A DNA stretch of 64,000 nt from Streptomyces venezuelae ATCC 10712 (lineage in GTDB: Bacteria; Actinomycetota; Actinomycetes; Streptomycetales; Streptomycetaceae), in assembly GCF_008639165.1 (NCBI RefSeq), contig NZ_CP029197.1:1798001-1862000 (forward strand), given 5' to 3'. This document shows positions 43,457-53,174 of this stretch, one piece after another. The notes beneath the pieces are model-generated. The model saw only the letters and a program-made list of their open reading frames with translations. It ran no database searches and was not told the DNA's origin. The translations under genes were made by a program, and so were the position numbers. Positions within the stretch are counted from its first letter, which is position 1, and each line of letters starts with the position of its first letter.

Positions 43457-43602
43457 GGGTCGAGCCTAGGGCTTACCCACCAGTAGCGAGTTGGCGGGAC
43501 ATGACTACTCAACCACCTTTCCGTGAAAGGCTGTTGACAAGTCTTGAATCTGTGCGCCGGGGTGCTCTGATGAGCGTTTCTGGCGCCCCGGCGCACTCCG
43601 TC

Positions 43603-44286
43603 TCAGAGGCTGGGCGGGTTCATCGTGAAGCGGGCGACGACCTCGGCGGTCACCGTCTGGCGCTGTGGTTCGAGGTCGAGGGGCGGGGCTTCTCCGGCGC
43701 CTTCCGCGGAGTACGCGACGGCCGCCGAGCCGAACGCGGCCCGCCTCGGCATGAGGGGGTCGGTGACGCCCGCGTCCGAGAGTTCGAGGAGTGAGGCCAG
43801 GGAGGTGCCGAGGGCCTCGGCGTAGGCGCGGGCCCGTTGTACGGCTTCGGTGACGGCGAGCCGGCGTGCCTCGGCGTAGGCCGGGGAGGCCGGGCGCAGG
43901 GACCACCAGGGTCCGTCGACGCTCGTCAGTTCCAGGTCGGCGAGGCGGGTGACGAGCTCGCCGAGCAGGGTGAAGTCGGTCAGTTCGGCGGTGACGCGGA
44001 CGCGTCCGTGGAAGGCGTGGATCCGCTCGCCGCGTCCTTTGCGGGTCAGTTCGGGGGAGATCGAGAGGCTGCCGGTCTCCAGCTTCTCGACGGCGGTGCC
44101 CTGGGCTTTGACGAGGTCGAGTACCTGGGCGTTGCGGCGGGTCAGGTCCGCGAGGGTGGTGGGCCGGTCGGCTCCGCGGGCGGAGACGGTGATCCAGATC
44201 CGGGCGAGTTCGGGGTCGATTTCGAGGCGGCCCTCGCCGCGGACGGTCACCTGGGGTGCCTGGGGGGTGGGGTGTTCCTGGGTCAC
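43603..44286 (-). CDS. SIMPL-domain (DUF541) protein
   Basis: 227 residues. VTVRGEGRLEIDPELARIWITVSARG is the opening strand pair of the SIMPL/DUF541 fold, followed by LVKAQGTAVEKLETGSLSISPE and the C-terminal AVTEAVQRARAYAEALG. There is no signal peptide, unlike many members, so a cytoplasmic location is likely. Function of the family is not established (links to oxidative stress and envelope have been proposed elsewhere). GTG at 44286 follows GGAGGAG; an upstream ATG adds 17 residues without family similarity. Divergent from the 5'-nucleotidase gene. Confidence 0.85.
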   Translation of the reverse strand: MTQEHPTPQAPQVTVRGEGRLEIDPELARIWITVSARGADRPTTLADLTRRNAQVLDLVKAQGTAVEKLETGSLSISPELTRKGRGERIHAFHGRVRVTAELTDFTLLGELVTRLADLELTSVDGPWWSLRPASPAYAEARRLAVTEAVQRARAYAEALGTSLASLLELSDAGVTDPLMPRRAAFGSAAVAYSAEGAGEAPPLDLEPQRQTVTAEVVARFTMNPPSL

Positions 44287-44444
44287 GTCCTGGCTCCTCC
44301 GTGTTCGGCAGCGTTCGTCCACCGAACACTTTCCCACTCCGTAACCCGAAAGGGCTGTTGCCCACGGTCTGCGCTGGGCCAGAATCTACGCGCGTTGTGC
44401 GCCACGGTCGGCGCCCTCGCCACAGAGCAAAAGGGGAGAAACAC

Positions 44445-46247
44445 ATGCCGCTGAACCGCAGGACGTTCCTGGAGCGCTCGGCCGCCGCCGGGGCCGGAGT
44501 GGCCATCGTCGGAGCCGCCGCCGTTCCCGCCGAGGCCCACGGCGGCCACGGCCGCCCGCGTCCGCAGAAGCGGTACTCCTTCACCGTGATGGGTACGACC
44601 GACCTGCACGGCAATGTCTTCAACTGGGACTACTTCACGGACAAGGAGTTCGACGACAAGGCCCACAACGACGTCGGCCTCGCCAAGATCTCCACGCTGG
44701 TCGATCAGGTCCGCGCGGCGAAGGGGCGCCGCAACACGCTCCTCATCGACGCCGGTGACACCATCCAGGGCACCCAGCTGTCGTACTACTACGCCAAGGT
44801 CGACCCGATCACCGCGCGCCGCGGGCCCGTCCACCCGATGGCGCAGGCCATGAACGCCATCGGCTACGACGCCGCCGCGCTCGGCAACCACGAGTTCAAC
44901 TACGGCATCCCGGTGCTGCGCAAGTTCGAGGAGCAGTGCGACTTCCCGCTGCTCGGGGCCAACGCGCTGGACGCCAAGACCCTGCGCCCGGCCTTCGCGC
45001 CGTACAGCATGCACCGGCTGCGTACCCCGCACGGCAAGGACGTCAAGGTCGCGGTCCTCGGTCTGACCAACCCCGGTATCGCCATCTGGGACAAGGCGAA
45101 CGTCAGCGGCAAGATGGTGTTCCCGGGCCTTGAGGAGCAGGCGGCGAAGTGGGTGCCGAGGCTGCGGTCGATGGGTGCGGACGTGGTGGTCGTCTCGGCG
45201 CACTCCGGTTCCAGCGGCACCTCCTCGTACGGTGACCAGCTCCCCCACATCGAGAACGCCGCGGGGCTGGTCGCCGAGCAGGTGCCGGGCATCGACGCCA
45301 TCCTCGTCGGGCACGCCCACACCGAGATCCCGGAGTACCGGGTGAAGAACAAGGAGACGGGCAAGGACGTCGTCCTGTCGGAGCCGCTGAAGTGGGGTCA
45401 GCGGCTGACGCTCTTCGACTTCGACCTGGTGTGGGAGAAGGGCCGCTGGACCGTCGAGAAGGTCGCCGCGCAGGTCCTCAACTCGAGCACGGTGGCGGAG
45501 GACCCGGAGATCACCGGGCTGCTCGCCGACGAGCACAAGAAGGTCGTCGCGTACGTCAACCAGATCATCGGCACGTCCACCGCCGCCATGACCACGGCCG
45601 ACGCGCCGTGGAAGGACGAGCCGATCATCGACCTGATCAACGTCGTCCAGGCCGAGACCGTGAAGGCGGCCCTGGCGGGCGGCGCGTACGCGGCGCTGCC
45701 GGTCCTCTCGCAGGCCTCCTGTTTCTCCCGTACGGCCCGCATCCCGGCCGGCCAGGTCTCCATCAAGGACGCCGCCGGTCTGTACCCCTTCGAGAACACC
45801 CTTGAGGCCCGTCTGCTGACCGGCGCCCAGCTCAAGGACTACCTGGAGTTCTCGGCGCGGTACTACGTCCGGACGCCGGCGGGCGCTCCGGTCGACACCG
45901 CGAAGCTGACCAACGCGGACGGCATCCCGGACTACAACTACGACGCCGTGTCCGGTCTGACGTACGAGATCGACATCGCCAAGCCGGCCGGTTCCCGGAT
46001 CGTGAACCTGGCGTTCGAGGGCAGGCCGCTCGACCCGGCGGCGAAGTTCGTCCTGGCGGTCAACAACTACCGGGCCAGTGGCGGCGGCGCGTTCCCGCAC
46101 GTGGCGAACGCCCAGCAGCTGTGGGCGAACTCGGACGAGATCCGCAACACCATCATCCAGTGGGTGAAGGCGAAGGGGACGGTCGACCCGGGCCAGTTCG
46201 CGACGGTGGACTGGAAGCTGACCCGGGACGGTGTGCCGGTGTTCTAG
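44445..46247 (+). CDS. Tat-exported bifunctional metallophosphatase/5'-nucleotidase
   Basis: 600 residues. A twin-arginine signal (NRRTFLERS, Arg5-Arg6) precedes a calcineurin-like metallophosphatase domain: TDLHGN at 52-57, DAGD at 102-105, GNHE at 147-150 and GHAHTE later. The C-terminal 5'-nucleotidase substrate-binding domain follows (KDAAGLYPFENTLEARLLTGAQLKDYLEFSARYY and VAVNNYRASGGGAFPH-like ending, in parts). It releases phosphate from extracellular nucleotides or 2',3'-cyclic nucleotides. AAGGGGAGA precedes the ATG. It is convergent with the N-hydroxylase gene, 14 bp between stops. Confidence 0.93.
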   Translation: MPLNRRTFLERSAAAGAGVAIVGAAAVPAEAHGGHGRPRPQKRYSFTVMGTTDLHGNVFNWDYFTDKEFDDKAHNDVGLAKISTLVDQVRAAKGRRNTLLIDAGDTIQGTQLSYYYAKVDPITARRGPVHPMAQAMNAIGYDAAALGNHEFNYGIPVLRKFEEQCDFPLLGANALDAKTLRPAFAPYSMHRLRTPHGKDVKVAVLGLTNPGIAIWDKANVSGKMVFPGLEEQAAKWVPRLRSMGADVVVVSAHSGSSGTSSYGDQLPHIENAAGLVAEQVPGIDAILVGHAHTEIPEYRVKNKETGKDVVLSEPLKWGQRLTLFDFDLVWEKGRWTVEKVAAQVLNSSTVAEDPEITGLLADEHKKVVAYVNQIIGTSTAAMTTADAPWKDEPIIDLINVVQAETVKAALAGGAYAALPVLSQASCFSRTARIPAGQVSIKDAAGLYPFENTLEARLLTGAQLKDYLEFSARYYVRTPAGAPVDTAKLTNADGIPDYNYDAVSGLTYEIDIAKPAGSRIVNLAFEGRPLDPAAKFVLAVNNYRASGGGAFPHVANAQQLWANSDEIRNTIIQWVKAKGTVDPGQFATVDWKLTRDGVPVF

Positions 46248-46261
46248 GCGCGGCCCGGGAC

Positions 46262-47674
46262 TCAGCTCTGTACGAGAGGCGTCAGCTTCTGGCCCTGGGC
46301 CGGGATGCTCGGCGCCTCTCGTGTCTCCAGGCCGAAGCGGGTGAAGGCGGTCCGGCGGGGCAGCGGGTAGGGCTCCTTGCCGGTGATGGAGTTGAGGATG
46401 GTCGCGCTGCGCCAGGCGGCCAGGCCGAGGTCGGGGGCGCCGACGCCGTGGGTGTGCTTCTCGGCGTTCTGGACGTGGACGGCGCCGGTCACGGAGGGGT
46501 CGAGGACGAGTCGGTAGTGTTCGTCGATCCTGGCCCGGCCGGCCGAGTCGTGGCGCAGGTACGGGTCGAGGCCGGCGAGCATGCGGTCCACCGGGCGTTC
46601 CCGGTAGCCGGTGGCGAGGACGACGGCGTCGGTGGTGAGCCGGGAGCGGGTGCCTTGCTGGACGTGTTCCAGGTGCAGTTCGACCTGGGTGGTGGCGACG
46701 CGGCCGGCGGTGCGGACCCGGACGCCGGGGGTGAGGACGGCGTCGGGCCAGCCGCCGTGCAGGGTGCGGCGGTACAGCTCGTCGTGGATGGCGGCGATGG
46801 TGTCGGCGTCGATGCCCTTGTGCAGCTGCCATTGGCGGGGCGTGAGTTCGCCGCGTACGGGTTCGGGCAGGGCGTGGAAGTAGCGGGTGTAGTCGGGGGT
46901 GAAGTGCTCGAGTCCGAGCTTGGAGTACTCCATGGGGGCGAAGGCTTCGGTCCTGGCCAGCCAGTGGATCTGTTCGGCGCCGGCGGGGCGGGCGCGCAGG
47001 AGGTCGAGGAAGACCTCGGCGCCGGACTGTCCTGATCCGATGACGGTGACGTGTCCGGCGGCGAGCAGCGTCTCGCGGTGGGTGAGGTAGTCGGCGGAGT
47101 GGAAGACGGGGACGCCGGGGGCGTCGGCGAGGGGTTTGAGCGGTTCGGGGACGTAGGGTTCGGTGCCGACGCCGAGGACGACGTTCCGGGTGTAGGCGCG
47201 GCCCAGTGCCTCGGCCTCGCCGGCGGGGTCGATCTGGGTGAAGTCGACCTCGAAGAGGCGTCGTTCGGGGTTCCAGCGGACCGAGTCGACCTGGTGGCCG
47301 AAGTGCAGTCCCGGCAGTCGTTCGCTGACCCAGCGGCAGTAGGCGTCGTACTCGGCACGCTGGATGTGGAACTTCTCGGCGAAGTAGAAGGGGAAGAGGC
47401 GTTCTCGGCTCTTGAGGTAGTTGAGGAAGGTCCAGGGGCTCGCGGGGTCGGCGAGGGTGACCAGGTCGGCGAGGAAGGGCACCTGGAGGCTGGCGCCTTC
47501 GATGAGGAGCCCGGGGTGCCAGTGGAAGGCCGGTTTCTGTTCGTAGAAGGTGGCGGCGAGGCCGCCGGGGATGCCGTGGGCGAGGGCGGCCAGTGAGAGG
47601 TTGAACGGGCCGATGCCGACGCCCACGAGGTCGTGGGGCTGGTCGGGTTCGTGCTGGGGGGTGCTGCCGGTCAT
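46262..47674 (-). CDS. lysine/ornithine/diamine N-hydroxylase (siderophore type, DesB-like)
   Basis: 470 residues. FAD-binding motif GVGIGPFNLSLAAL at 18-31, NADPH-binding VIGSGQSGAEVF at 211-222 and the C-terminal ATGYRERPVD are those of the IucD/PvdA/SidA family of N-hydroxylating flavoenzymes. HWHPGLLIEGASLQVPFLADLVTLADP is typical. It adds oxygen to a primary amine to make the hydroxylamine used in hydroxamate siderophores; lysine, ornithine or cadaverine are candidates, and with the decarboxylase next door a diamine such as cadaverine is likely. The ATG overlaps the decarboxylase stop as ATGA. No acyltransferase or NIS synthetase gene lies nearby. Confidence 0.9.
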   Translation of the reverse strand: MTGSTPQHEPDQPHDLVGVGIGPFNLSLAALAHGIPGGLAATFYEQKPAFHWHPGLLIEGASLQVPFLADLVTLADPASPWTFLNYLKSRERLFPFYFAEKFHIQRAEYDAYCRWVSERLPGLHFGHQVDSVRWNPERRLFEVDFTQIDPAGEAEALGRAYTRNVVLGVGTEPYVPEPLKPLADAPGVPVFHSADYLTHRETLLAAGHVTVIGSGQSGAEVFLDLLRARPAGAEQIHWLARTEAFAPMEYSKLGLEHFTPDYTRYFHALPEPVRGELTPRQWQLHKGIDADTIAAIHDELYRRTLHGGWPDAVLTPGVRVRTAGRVATTQVELHLEHVQQGTRSRLTTDAVVLATGYRERPVDRMLAGLDPYLRHDSAGRARIDEHYRLVLDPSVTGAVHVQNAEKHTHGVGAPDLGLAAWRSATILNSITGKEPYPLPRRTAFTRFGLETREAPSIPAQGQKLTPLVQS

Positions 47675-49053
47675 CGGTGCGGGTCGCCTTCCACGAGGGT
47701 GATGAGCTGGGCCAGGTCGCCGGGGGTGGCGTGGGGGTTGAGCAGGGTGGCCTTGAGCCAGAGGCGGCCGTCGGCCTCGGCCCGGCCGAGGACGGCGCGG
47801 CCCTCGGTGAGGAGGGTGCGGCGGATGTCGGCGACGGTCGCGTCGGTGACGCCGGGGCCGTTCGGCCGGAACAGGACGGTGGTGAGGGTGGGGCGGGCCC
47901 GCAGGTCGAGTCCCGGTGCCTTCTCGACGAGGTCGGCGAGGTCCTGGGCGCGGTCCATGCAGGCGTCGACGAGTGCGCCGAGGCCGGTGCGGCCGAGTGC
48001 GCGGAGGGTGACGGCCGTTTTGAGGACGTCGGGGCGGCGGGTGGTGCGCAGGGAGCGGCCGAGGAGGTCGGGGAGGCCGGCTTCGGTGTCGTCGTCGGCG
48101 TTCAGGTAGGCGGCGGTGTGTCCGAGGGCGGTCAGGTCGTGTCCGTCGCGTACGGCGAGGAGTCCGGCGGCGGCCGGCTGCCAGCCGAGTTTGTGCAGGT
48201 CGAGGGTGACGGTGCGGGCGCGGGTCAGGCCGTCGAGGAGGCCGCGGTGGGTGCGGCTGAAGAGGAGGGGGCCTCCGTAGGCGGCGTCGACGTGGAGTTC
48301 GACGGCGTCCGCGGCGTCGCAGCGGTCGGCGATGTCCGGGAGGGGGTCGATGAGGCCCTCGTCGGTGGTTCCCGCGGTGGCGGCGACGAGGACCGGGCCG
48401 GTGAGGGTGGCGAGTACGTCCTGGAGGGCGGCGGGGTCGAGGGTGCCGCGGGGGGTGGGGACGACGACGGGCTCGGGGAGGCCGAGGAGCCAGGCGGCGC
48501 GTCGGAAGGAGTGGTGGGCGTTGGCTCCGACGACGGTGTGGACGGTTCCGTGGCGTTCCCTGGCCAGGAGCAGGGCGAGTTGGTTGGACTCGGTTCCGCC
48601 GGTGGTGACGAGGGCGTCGGGGCGGGGTGTCGGGTGGGGGTAGACCTCGGCGGCGAGGGCGGCGGTGACGAGGGTTTCCAGGGCGGAGGCGGCGGGGGCC
48701 TGGTCCCAGGAGTCCATGGAGGGGTTGAGTGCGGAGGCAGCGAGGTCCGCGGCGGCGGCGAGGGCGAGGGGCGGGGTGTGGAGGTGGGCGGCGCAGAGGG
48801 GGTGGGCGGGGTCGGCGGCGCCGGCCGCGAGGGCGCGGACGAGGGTGGTGAGGGCGTGGTCGGGGCCCGTGCCGGTGTCGGGGAGGGGGTCTCCGAGGGT
48901 CTGTCGGAGGTGCCGGGTCACGGTGTCGGGGCCGCCGGCGGGGAGGGGGCCGCCGCGGTCCGCCGCGCCGTCGCGCAGGGCGTCCAGGGTGGTGCCGAGG
49001 AGGCGGCTCAGGGCGGTGGTGTCGGCGGCGAGGGGTGGGGGTTCGGCACGCAT
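47671..49053 (-). CDS. PLP-dependent group II amino acid decarboxylase (DesA-like)
   Basis: 460 residues, aspartate aminotransferase fold of the aromatic/lysine/diaminobutyrate decarboxylase family. The SALNPSMDSWDQAPAASALE block, GGTESNQLAL, HVDAAYGG (Asp256 to PLP nitrogen) and TLDLHKLGWQP (PLP Lys288) are present. It probably makes a diamine for the coupled N-hydroxylase, as DesA makes cadaverine for DesB in desferrioxamine synthesis, but substrate cannot be fixed by eye. It is rich in Ala/Leu/Thr. No iron-repressor box of the AGGTTAGGCT type was seen upstream, so iron control is not evident. Confidence 0.88.
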   Translation of the reverse strand: MRAEPPPLAADTTALSRLLGTTLDALRDGAADRGGPLPAGGPDTVTRHLRQTLGDPLPDTGTGPDHALTTLVRALAAGAADPAHPLCAAHLHTPPLALAAAADLAASALNPSMDSWDQAPAASALETLVTAALAAEVYPHPTPRPDALVTTGGTESNQLALLLARERHGTVHTVVGANAHHSFRRAAWLLGLPEPVVVPTPRGTLDPAALQDVLATLTGPVLVAATAGTTDEGLIDPLPDIADRCDAADAVELHVDAAYGGPLLFSRTHRGLLDGLTRARTVTLDLHKLGWQPAAAGLLAVRDGHDLTALGHTAAYLNADDDTEAGLPDLLGRSLRTTRRPDVLKTAVTLRALGRTGLGALVDACMDRAQDLADLVEKAPGLDLRARPTLTTVLFRPNGPGVTDATVADIRRTLLTEGRAVLGRAEADGRLWLKATLLNPHATPGDLAQLITLVEGDPHR

Positions 49054-49119
49054 GGACGACAGAGTGCCGGGGGTTGTCGGGGTATGTCCGGGGAGTCGGC
49101 GGGTGTGACCCGAAAGGGG

Positions 49120-49147
49120 GACGGCGCCCTGGGTTCAGGGCGCCGTC
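49120..49147 (-). terminator. hairpin between pepN and the decarboxylase gene
   Basis: A perfect 12-base stem (GACGGCGCCCTG with CAGGGCGCCGTC) and GGTT loop. It follows the 27-bp repeat array and precedes the decarboxylase start, so it should end the pepN transcript. Confidence 0.8.
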
Positions 49148-49161
49148 TTCAGGCCTGCGGG

Positions 49162-49296
49162 ACTGCCGGGACTGCCCGGGCTGCCGGGACTGCCCGGACG
49201 GCCGGGACTTCCGGCACTGCCCGGACGGCCGGGACTTCCGGCACTGCCCGGACGGCCGGGACTTCCGGAACTGCCCGGGCCGCCGGGACTGCCAGG
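49162..49296. repeat. 27-bp tandem repeat array between pepN and the decarboxylase gene
   Basis: About five units begin at 49162, 49189, 49216, 49243 and 49270. The middle two or three are nearly identical and the outer ones are degenerate. Each central unit contains CCCGGACGGCCGGG, a small dyad. It sits in the pepN 3' region; being a multiple of three it stays open in several frames, which is probably incidental. Confidence 0.85.
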
Positions 49297-49306
49297 AACG
49301 CCGGGG

Positions 49307-51793
49307 TTACGAGGTGCGTGCCTTCAGGGCTCGGCGGAGGTCGTCGAGCTGGTCGACGAGTTTGCGGTGGAGGGCCGGGACCATGGGGTCGGAGGTGAGG
49401 TGGTGCTCGCCGAGGGCGAGGGACTCGGGGTCGATCGCGTACGAGGGGAAGGCGTGGCGGCCGGCCGCCTCGGCCATGGCGGCGCCGCGGCGGGCGCCCA
49501 GGGCGATGGCCGCGGGGTAGAAGCGGGGGACGTACTCCCGTACGAGTTCGGCCTGCTCCGGCTGCCAGAAGCCCTGGGCCGTGGCGGTGAAGAGGTAGTT
49601 GGAGAGGTCGTCGGTGTCGAAGAGGGCCGACCAGGCCGCGGCCTTCGCCTCCGCCGTGGGGAGGGCGGCCCGGCAGCGGGCGGCGCCTTCCTGGCCCGTG
49701 GCGCTCGGGTCGCGTTCCCGTTCGGCGGCGATCGTCGGCTCGTCGGTGGCGCCGAGGACGGCGAGGCGGGCCAGGATGCGCCAGCGCAGCTCCGGGTCGA
49801 GTTCGGGGCCGCCGTGGACGGTGCCCTCGTCGAGCCAGGACGCGATCTTGTCGGGGGTGGTGGCGCTGTCGATGAACGCGCGGACGGCGGTGAGGCGCAG
49901 CCCCGGTGCCTCGCCGTCCTCGGTGCGGCGCAGCAGGGCGCGGGCGATCTCGCAGATCGTGGCGAGGGCGGCGGGGCGGGCTTCGTCGGTGACGTACCGG
50001 TCGGCGATCTGGGTGCGGGCGAAGCCGAGGACGCCCTGGACGAGGGCGAGTTCGGTCTCGTCGACGAGGTGGGCGTGGGCGATCTCCAGGTAGTCGGCGG
50101 GGGCGAGGTCGCCGTCGCGGACCATGTCGCGGAGCGCGTTCCAGATGACGGCGCGGGTCAGCGCGTCGGGGATGCGGGAGAGGCCGCGCACGGCGGACTC
50201 CGCGGAGGTGTCGTCGAAGCGGAGTTTGGCGTAGGTGAGGTCGTCGTCGTTGACGACGACGAGGGCGGGGCGCGGGCCGGTGAGGTCGGCGGGTGCGGTC
50301 TGGGGTACGTCGAGTTCGCGGCGTTCGCGCAGGACGAGGTCGCCGGAGGGGTCGCGGTCGTAGAGGCCGACGGCGACGCGGTGGGGGCGGCTGCCGTCGC
50401 GGTCGACGGTGAGCTGCCAGTGCAGGCCGCCGCCGGTGAGGGCGGGTGTCAGGGTGTCGACGCCGGTGGTCCGCAGCCACTGTTCGGCCCAGGCGTGGAC
50501 GTCGCGGTCGGTGGCGGCGGCGAGGTTGTCGATGAAGTCGGCGAGGGTGGCGTTGCCGAACTTGTGGCGCTTGAAGTGGATGTTGATGCCGGCGAGGAAG
50601 TCCTTCTCGCCGAGCCAGGTGACGAGCTGGCGGAGAGCGGAGGCGCCCTTGGCGTAGGAGATGCCGTCGAAGTTGAGGAGGGCGGAGGCGGTGTCGGGGA
50701 CGGAGTCCGGGTCGGGGGCGACGGGGTGGGTGGAGGGCCGCTGGTCGGCCTCGTACCCCCAGGCCTTGCGGGTGACGCCGAAGTCGACCCAGGTGTCGGG
50801 GAAGAGGTCGGAGCAGGCCTCGTTGACGGTCTGGTAGCCCATGTACTCGGCGAAGGACTCGTTCAGCCAGATGTCGTCCCACCAGCGCAGGGTGACGAGG
50901 TCGCCGAACCACATGTGGGCCATCTCGTGGGCGATGATCATGGCGCGGGTCTGCCGCTCGGTGACGGTGACGGCGGAGCGGAAGACGAACTCGTCGCGGA
51001 AGGTGACGAGGCCGGGGTTCTCCATGGCGCCCGCGTTGAACTCGGGGACGAAGGCCTGGTCGTAGGAGTCGAAGGGGTACGGCTCCTCGAACTTCTCGTG
51101 GAAGCGGTCGAAGCAGGCCTTGGTGACGGCGAGGATCTCGTCGGCGTCGGCGTCGAGGTGGGGGGCGAGGGAGCGGCGGCAGTGGATGCCGAAGGGGAGC
51201 CCGGCGTGTTCGGTGTGGACGGAGTGCCAGGGGCCGGCGGCGACGCAGACGAAGTAGGTGGAGAGCGGCGGGGTGGCGGCGGCCTTCCACCGGCCGTCGG
51301 GCTGCCGTTCGGTGATGCCGTTGGCGAGGACGGTCCAGCCCTCGGGGGCGGTGACGGTCAGCTCGAAGACGGCCTTGAGGTCGGGCTGGTCGAAGGCGGC
51401 GAAGACGCGCTGGACGTCCTCCATGAAGAGCTGGGTGTAGACGTACGACTCGCCGTCGCTGGGGTCGGTGAAGCGGTGCATGCCTTCGCCGGTGCGGGAG
51501 TACCGCATGGTCGTGCTGATCCGCAGGACGTGCTCGCCCGCGCTGACGCTCAGCGGCAGGCGGTTCCCCTCCAGGGTGGTGACGTCGAGGGGCTCGTCGT
51601 CCAGGAGGGCCGCGTGCAGGGTCTCGGGCTTGAGCTCGACGAAGGTGTCCCCGGCGGTGCGGGCGGTGAACCTGACGAGGGTGGTGGACTCGAAGGTCTC
51701 GTCGCCGGTGGTGAGGTCGAGGTCCACGCTGTAGTGCTGGACGTCGAGGAGCTGGGCACGGGTCTGCGCTTCGTCGCGCGTCAGTACGGACAT
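49307..51793 (-). CDS. pepN: aminopeptidase N
   Basis: 828 residues, M1 family. The exopeptidase motif GAMEN is at 255-259, the zinc site HEMAH-x18-E at His289, His293 and Glu312 ([25 protein letters not shown] in parts), and the N-terminal beta-domain and C-terminal helical ERAP1-like domain are of normal length. It removes N-terminal residues from peptides in the cytoplasm. ATG at 51793 begins at the family N-terminus ([11 protein letters not shown]). Followed by a repeat array and terminator. Confidence 0.95.
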   Translation of the reverse strand: MSVLTRDEAQTRAQLLDVQHYSVDLDLTTGDETFESTTLVRFTARTAGDTFVELKPETLHAALLDDEPLDVTTLEGNRLPLSVSAGEHVLRISTTMRYSRTGEGMHRFTDPSDGESYVYTQLFMEDVQRVFAAFDQPDLKAVFELTVTAPEGWTVLANGITERQPDGRWKAAATPPLSTYFVCVAAGPWHSVHTEHAGLPFGIHCRRSLAPHLDADADEILAVTKACFDRFHEKFEEPYPFDSYDQAFVPEFNAGAMENPGLVTFRDEFVFRSAVTVTERQTRAMIIAHEMAHMWFGDLVTLRWWDDIWLNESFAEYMGYQTVNEACSDLFPDTWVDFGVTRKAWGYEADQRPSTHPVAPDPDSVPDTASALLNFDGISYAKGASALRQLVTWLGEKDFLAGINIHFKRHKFGNATLADFIDNLAAATDRDVHAWAEQWLRTTGVDTLTPALTGGGLHWQLTVDRDGSRPHRVAVGLYDRDPSGDLVLRERRELDVPQTAPADLTGPRPALVVVNDDDLTYAKLRFDDTSAESAVRGLSRIPDALTRAVIWNALRDMVRDGDLAPADYLEIAHAHLVDETELALVQGVLGFARTQIADRYVTDEARPAALATICEIARALLRRTEDGEAPGLRLTAVRAFIDSATTPDKIASWLDEGTVHGGPELDPELRWRILARLAVLGATDEPTIAAERERDPSATGQEGAARCRAALPTAEAKAAAWSALFDTDDLSNYLFTATAQGFWQPEQAELVREYVPRFYPAAIALGARRGAAMAEAAGRHAFPSYAIDPESLALGEHHLTSDPMVPALHRKLVDQLDDLRRALKARTS

Positions 51794-51862
51794 GGCCCTA
51801 TGCTGCCCGATGCGCTTCGCGCCGGGCAGGGGTGGTGGGGGCCTGGACGTCCCCGGTGGTTC

Positions 51863-52849
51863 TCAGGCGAGTCCTGAGCCGTTCAGGTGGGTGAAGGCGG
51901 CGGTGATCCGGGGGCGGTCGTAGCCGGCCGGGCCGGCCGCGCCGCTGGAGAGCAGCGTGTGGAGCAGGATCCGGGCCTTGGCGGGGTCGAGGGGGCCGGC
52001 GGGGATCAGTCCGTGGTGCAGCAGGTCGTATTCGGAGCCGGGGCTGCGGTAGGTGTCGGTGAGGGTCGCTCCGCCGCCGGTGCGGGAGGCAAGGACGACC
52101 GGGATGCGGCGGGCGATCTCGGCGAGCGGCTCGACGAGCCAGCCGGGGGCGTGGCCGGCGCCGAAGGCGGCGACGACGAGGCCCTGGAAGCGGTCGTCGA
52201 CGGCGTCGAGGAGTTCGCCGCGGTCGCCGAGGGAGAGGGTCACCAGGGCGACCCGTACCTCGGGGTCGAGCTTGAGGGGGCAGGCGGCGGCCGGGACGGC
52301 GGGGCGGAACAGGATGCGGGGTTCGCCCTCGACGACGGTGCCGAGCGGCCCCGCGCCGGGCGAGGTGAAGGTGGCGACCGAGGTGGTGTGGCTCTTGCGG
52401 GCGAGCCGTGCGGCGTGGATCTCGTCGGCGAGGACGACGAGGACGCCGAGGTCGCGGCAGGCCGGGTCGGCGGCGACGGCGAGCGCGGCGGCCAGGTTGG
52501 CGGGGCCGTCGGCGCCGGGGAGGTCGGGGCGGCGCATGGCGCCGGTGACGGCGATCGGCTGCTCGGTGGTGCAGAGCAGGTCGAGGAGGAAGGCGGTCTC
52601 CTCCAGGGTGTCGGTGCCCTGGACGACGACGACGCCGGAGCCGGCCGCGACGGTGGCGCGGATCTCGGCGGCGAGCGCGGCGAGGTCCGCGTGGGTGAGG
52701 GTGGAGCTGGGGACGCGGCGGAAGTCGTTGAGGACGATGTCGTGGTCGCCGCCGAGTTCGGCGAGGACCTCCTGTCCGCTCATGCGGGCCGCGTCGCCGC
52801 CGCGTGCGGAGATGGTCCCTCCGAGGGTGAAGACCGTGACGCGGGCCAT
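51863..52849 (-). CDS. L-asparaginase family protein
   Basis: 328 residues. The two catalytic segments of bacterial type asparaginases are visible: VFTLGGTIS with nucleophile Thr12, and [17 protein letters not shown] with Thr79-Asp80. [14 protein letters not shown] and the C-terminal [15 protein letters not shown] continue the family pattern. There is no signal peptide, so it is a cytoplasmic enzyme turning asparagine (or a similar amide) into aspartate and ammonia. The ATG shares one base with the chorismate mutase stop, implying one transcript with that gene. Confidence 0.88.
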   Translation of the reverse strand: MARVTVFTLGGTISARGGDAARMSGQEVLAELGGDHDIVLNDFRRVPSSTLTHADLAALAAEIRATVAAGSGVVVVQGTDTLEETAFLLDLLCTTEQPIAVTGAMRRPDLPGADGPANLAAALAVAADPACRDLGVLVVLADEIHAARLARKSHTTSVATFTSPGAGPLGTVVEGEPRILFRPAVPAAACPLKLDPEVRVALVTLSLGDRGELLDAVDDRFQGLVVAAFGAGHAPGWLVEPLAEIARRIPVVLASRTGGGATLTDTYRSPGSEYDLLHHGLIPAGPLDPAKARILLHTLLSSGAAGPAGYDRPRITAAFTHLNGSGLA

Positions 52850-53163
52850 CAGCGTGCTCCGTCCGCAATCGTCTCGTGGTGGCGGATGACCTCGGCGATG
52901 ATGAAGTTCAGGAGTTTCTCCGCGAAGGCCGGGTCCAGTTTGGCGCTCTCCGCGAGTTCCCGCAGCCGGGCGATCTGGCGGGACTCGCGCGCGGGGTCGG
53001 CGGGGGGCAGCTGGTGCCGGGCCTTGAGGACGCCGACCTGCTGGGTGCACTTGAAGCGCTCGGCGAGCATGTGCACGACCGCCGCGTCGATGTTGTCGAT
53101 GCTTTCGCGCAGCCGGGTCAGCTCGGCGGTGACGGTCGGGTCGATGTCGGTGGAGTCGCTCAT
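52849..53163 (-). CDS. chorismate mutase, AroQ class
   Basis: 104 residues, all helical. ELTRLRESIDNIDAAVVHMLAERFKCTQQVGVLKARHQLPPADPARESRQIARLRELAESAKLD, read in parts, is the AroQ domain, with the first-helix Arg, the Lys of the second segment and the ESRQ region for chorismate binding. It converts chorismate to prephenate for Phe/Tyr synthesis. No signal peptide, so it is the cytoplasmic form. Partnered with the asparaginase gene by a one-base overlap. Confidence 0.9.
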   Translation of the reverse strand: MSDSTDIDPTVTAELTRLRESIDNIDAAVVHMLAERFKCTQQVGVLKARHQLPPADPARESRQIARLRELAESAKLDPAFAEKLLNFIIAEVIRHHETIADGAR

Positions 53164-53174
53164 GATCGACGAGC

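Noticed and set aside
49162-49296. CRISPR array
   Set aside because: The 27-bp units are directly adjacent with no spacers, and no cas genes are present.
49054-49306. Iron-repressor (DmdR/IdeR) box before the siderophore-type genes
   Set aside because: No sequence near TTAGGTTAGGCTCACCTAA was found. The region holds a hairpin and the 27-bp repeat only.
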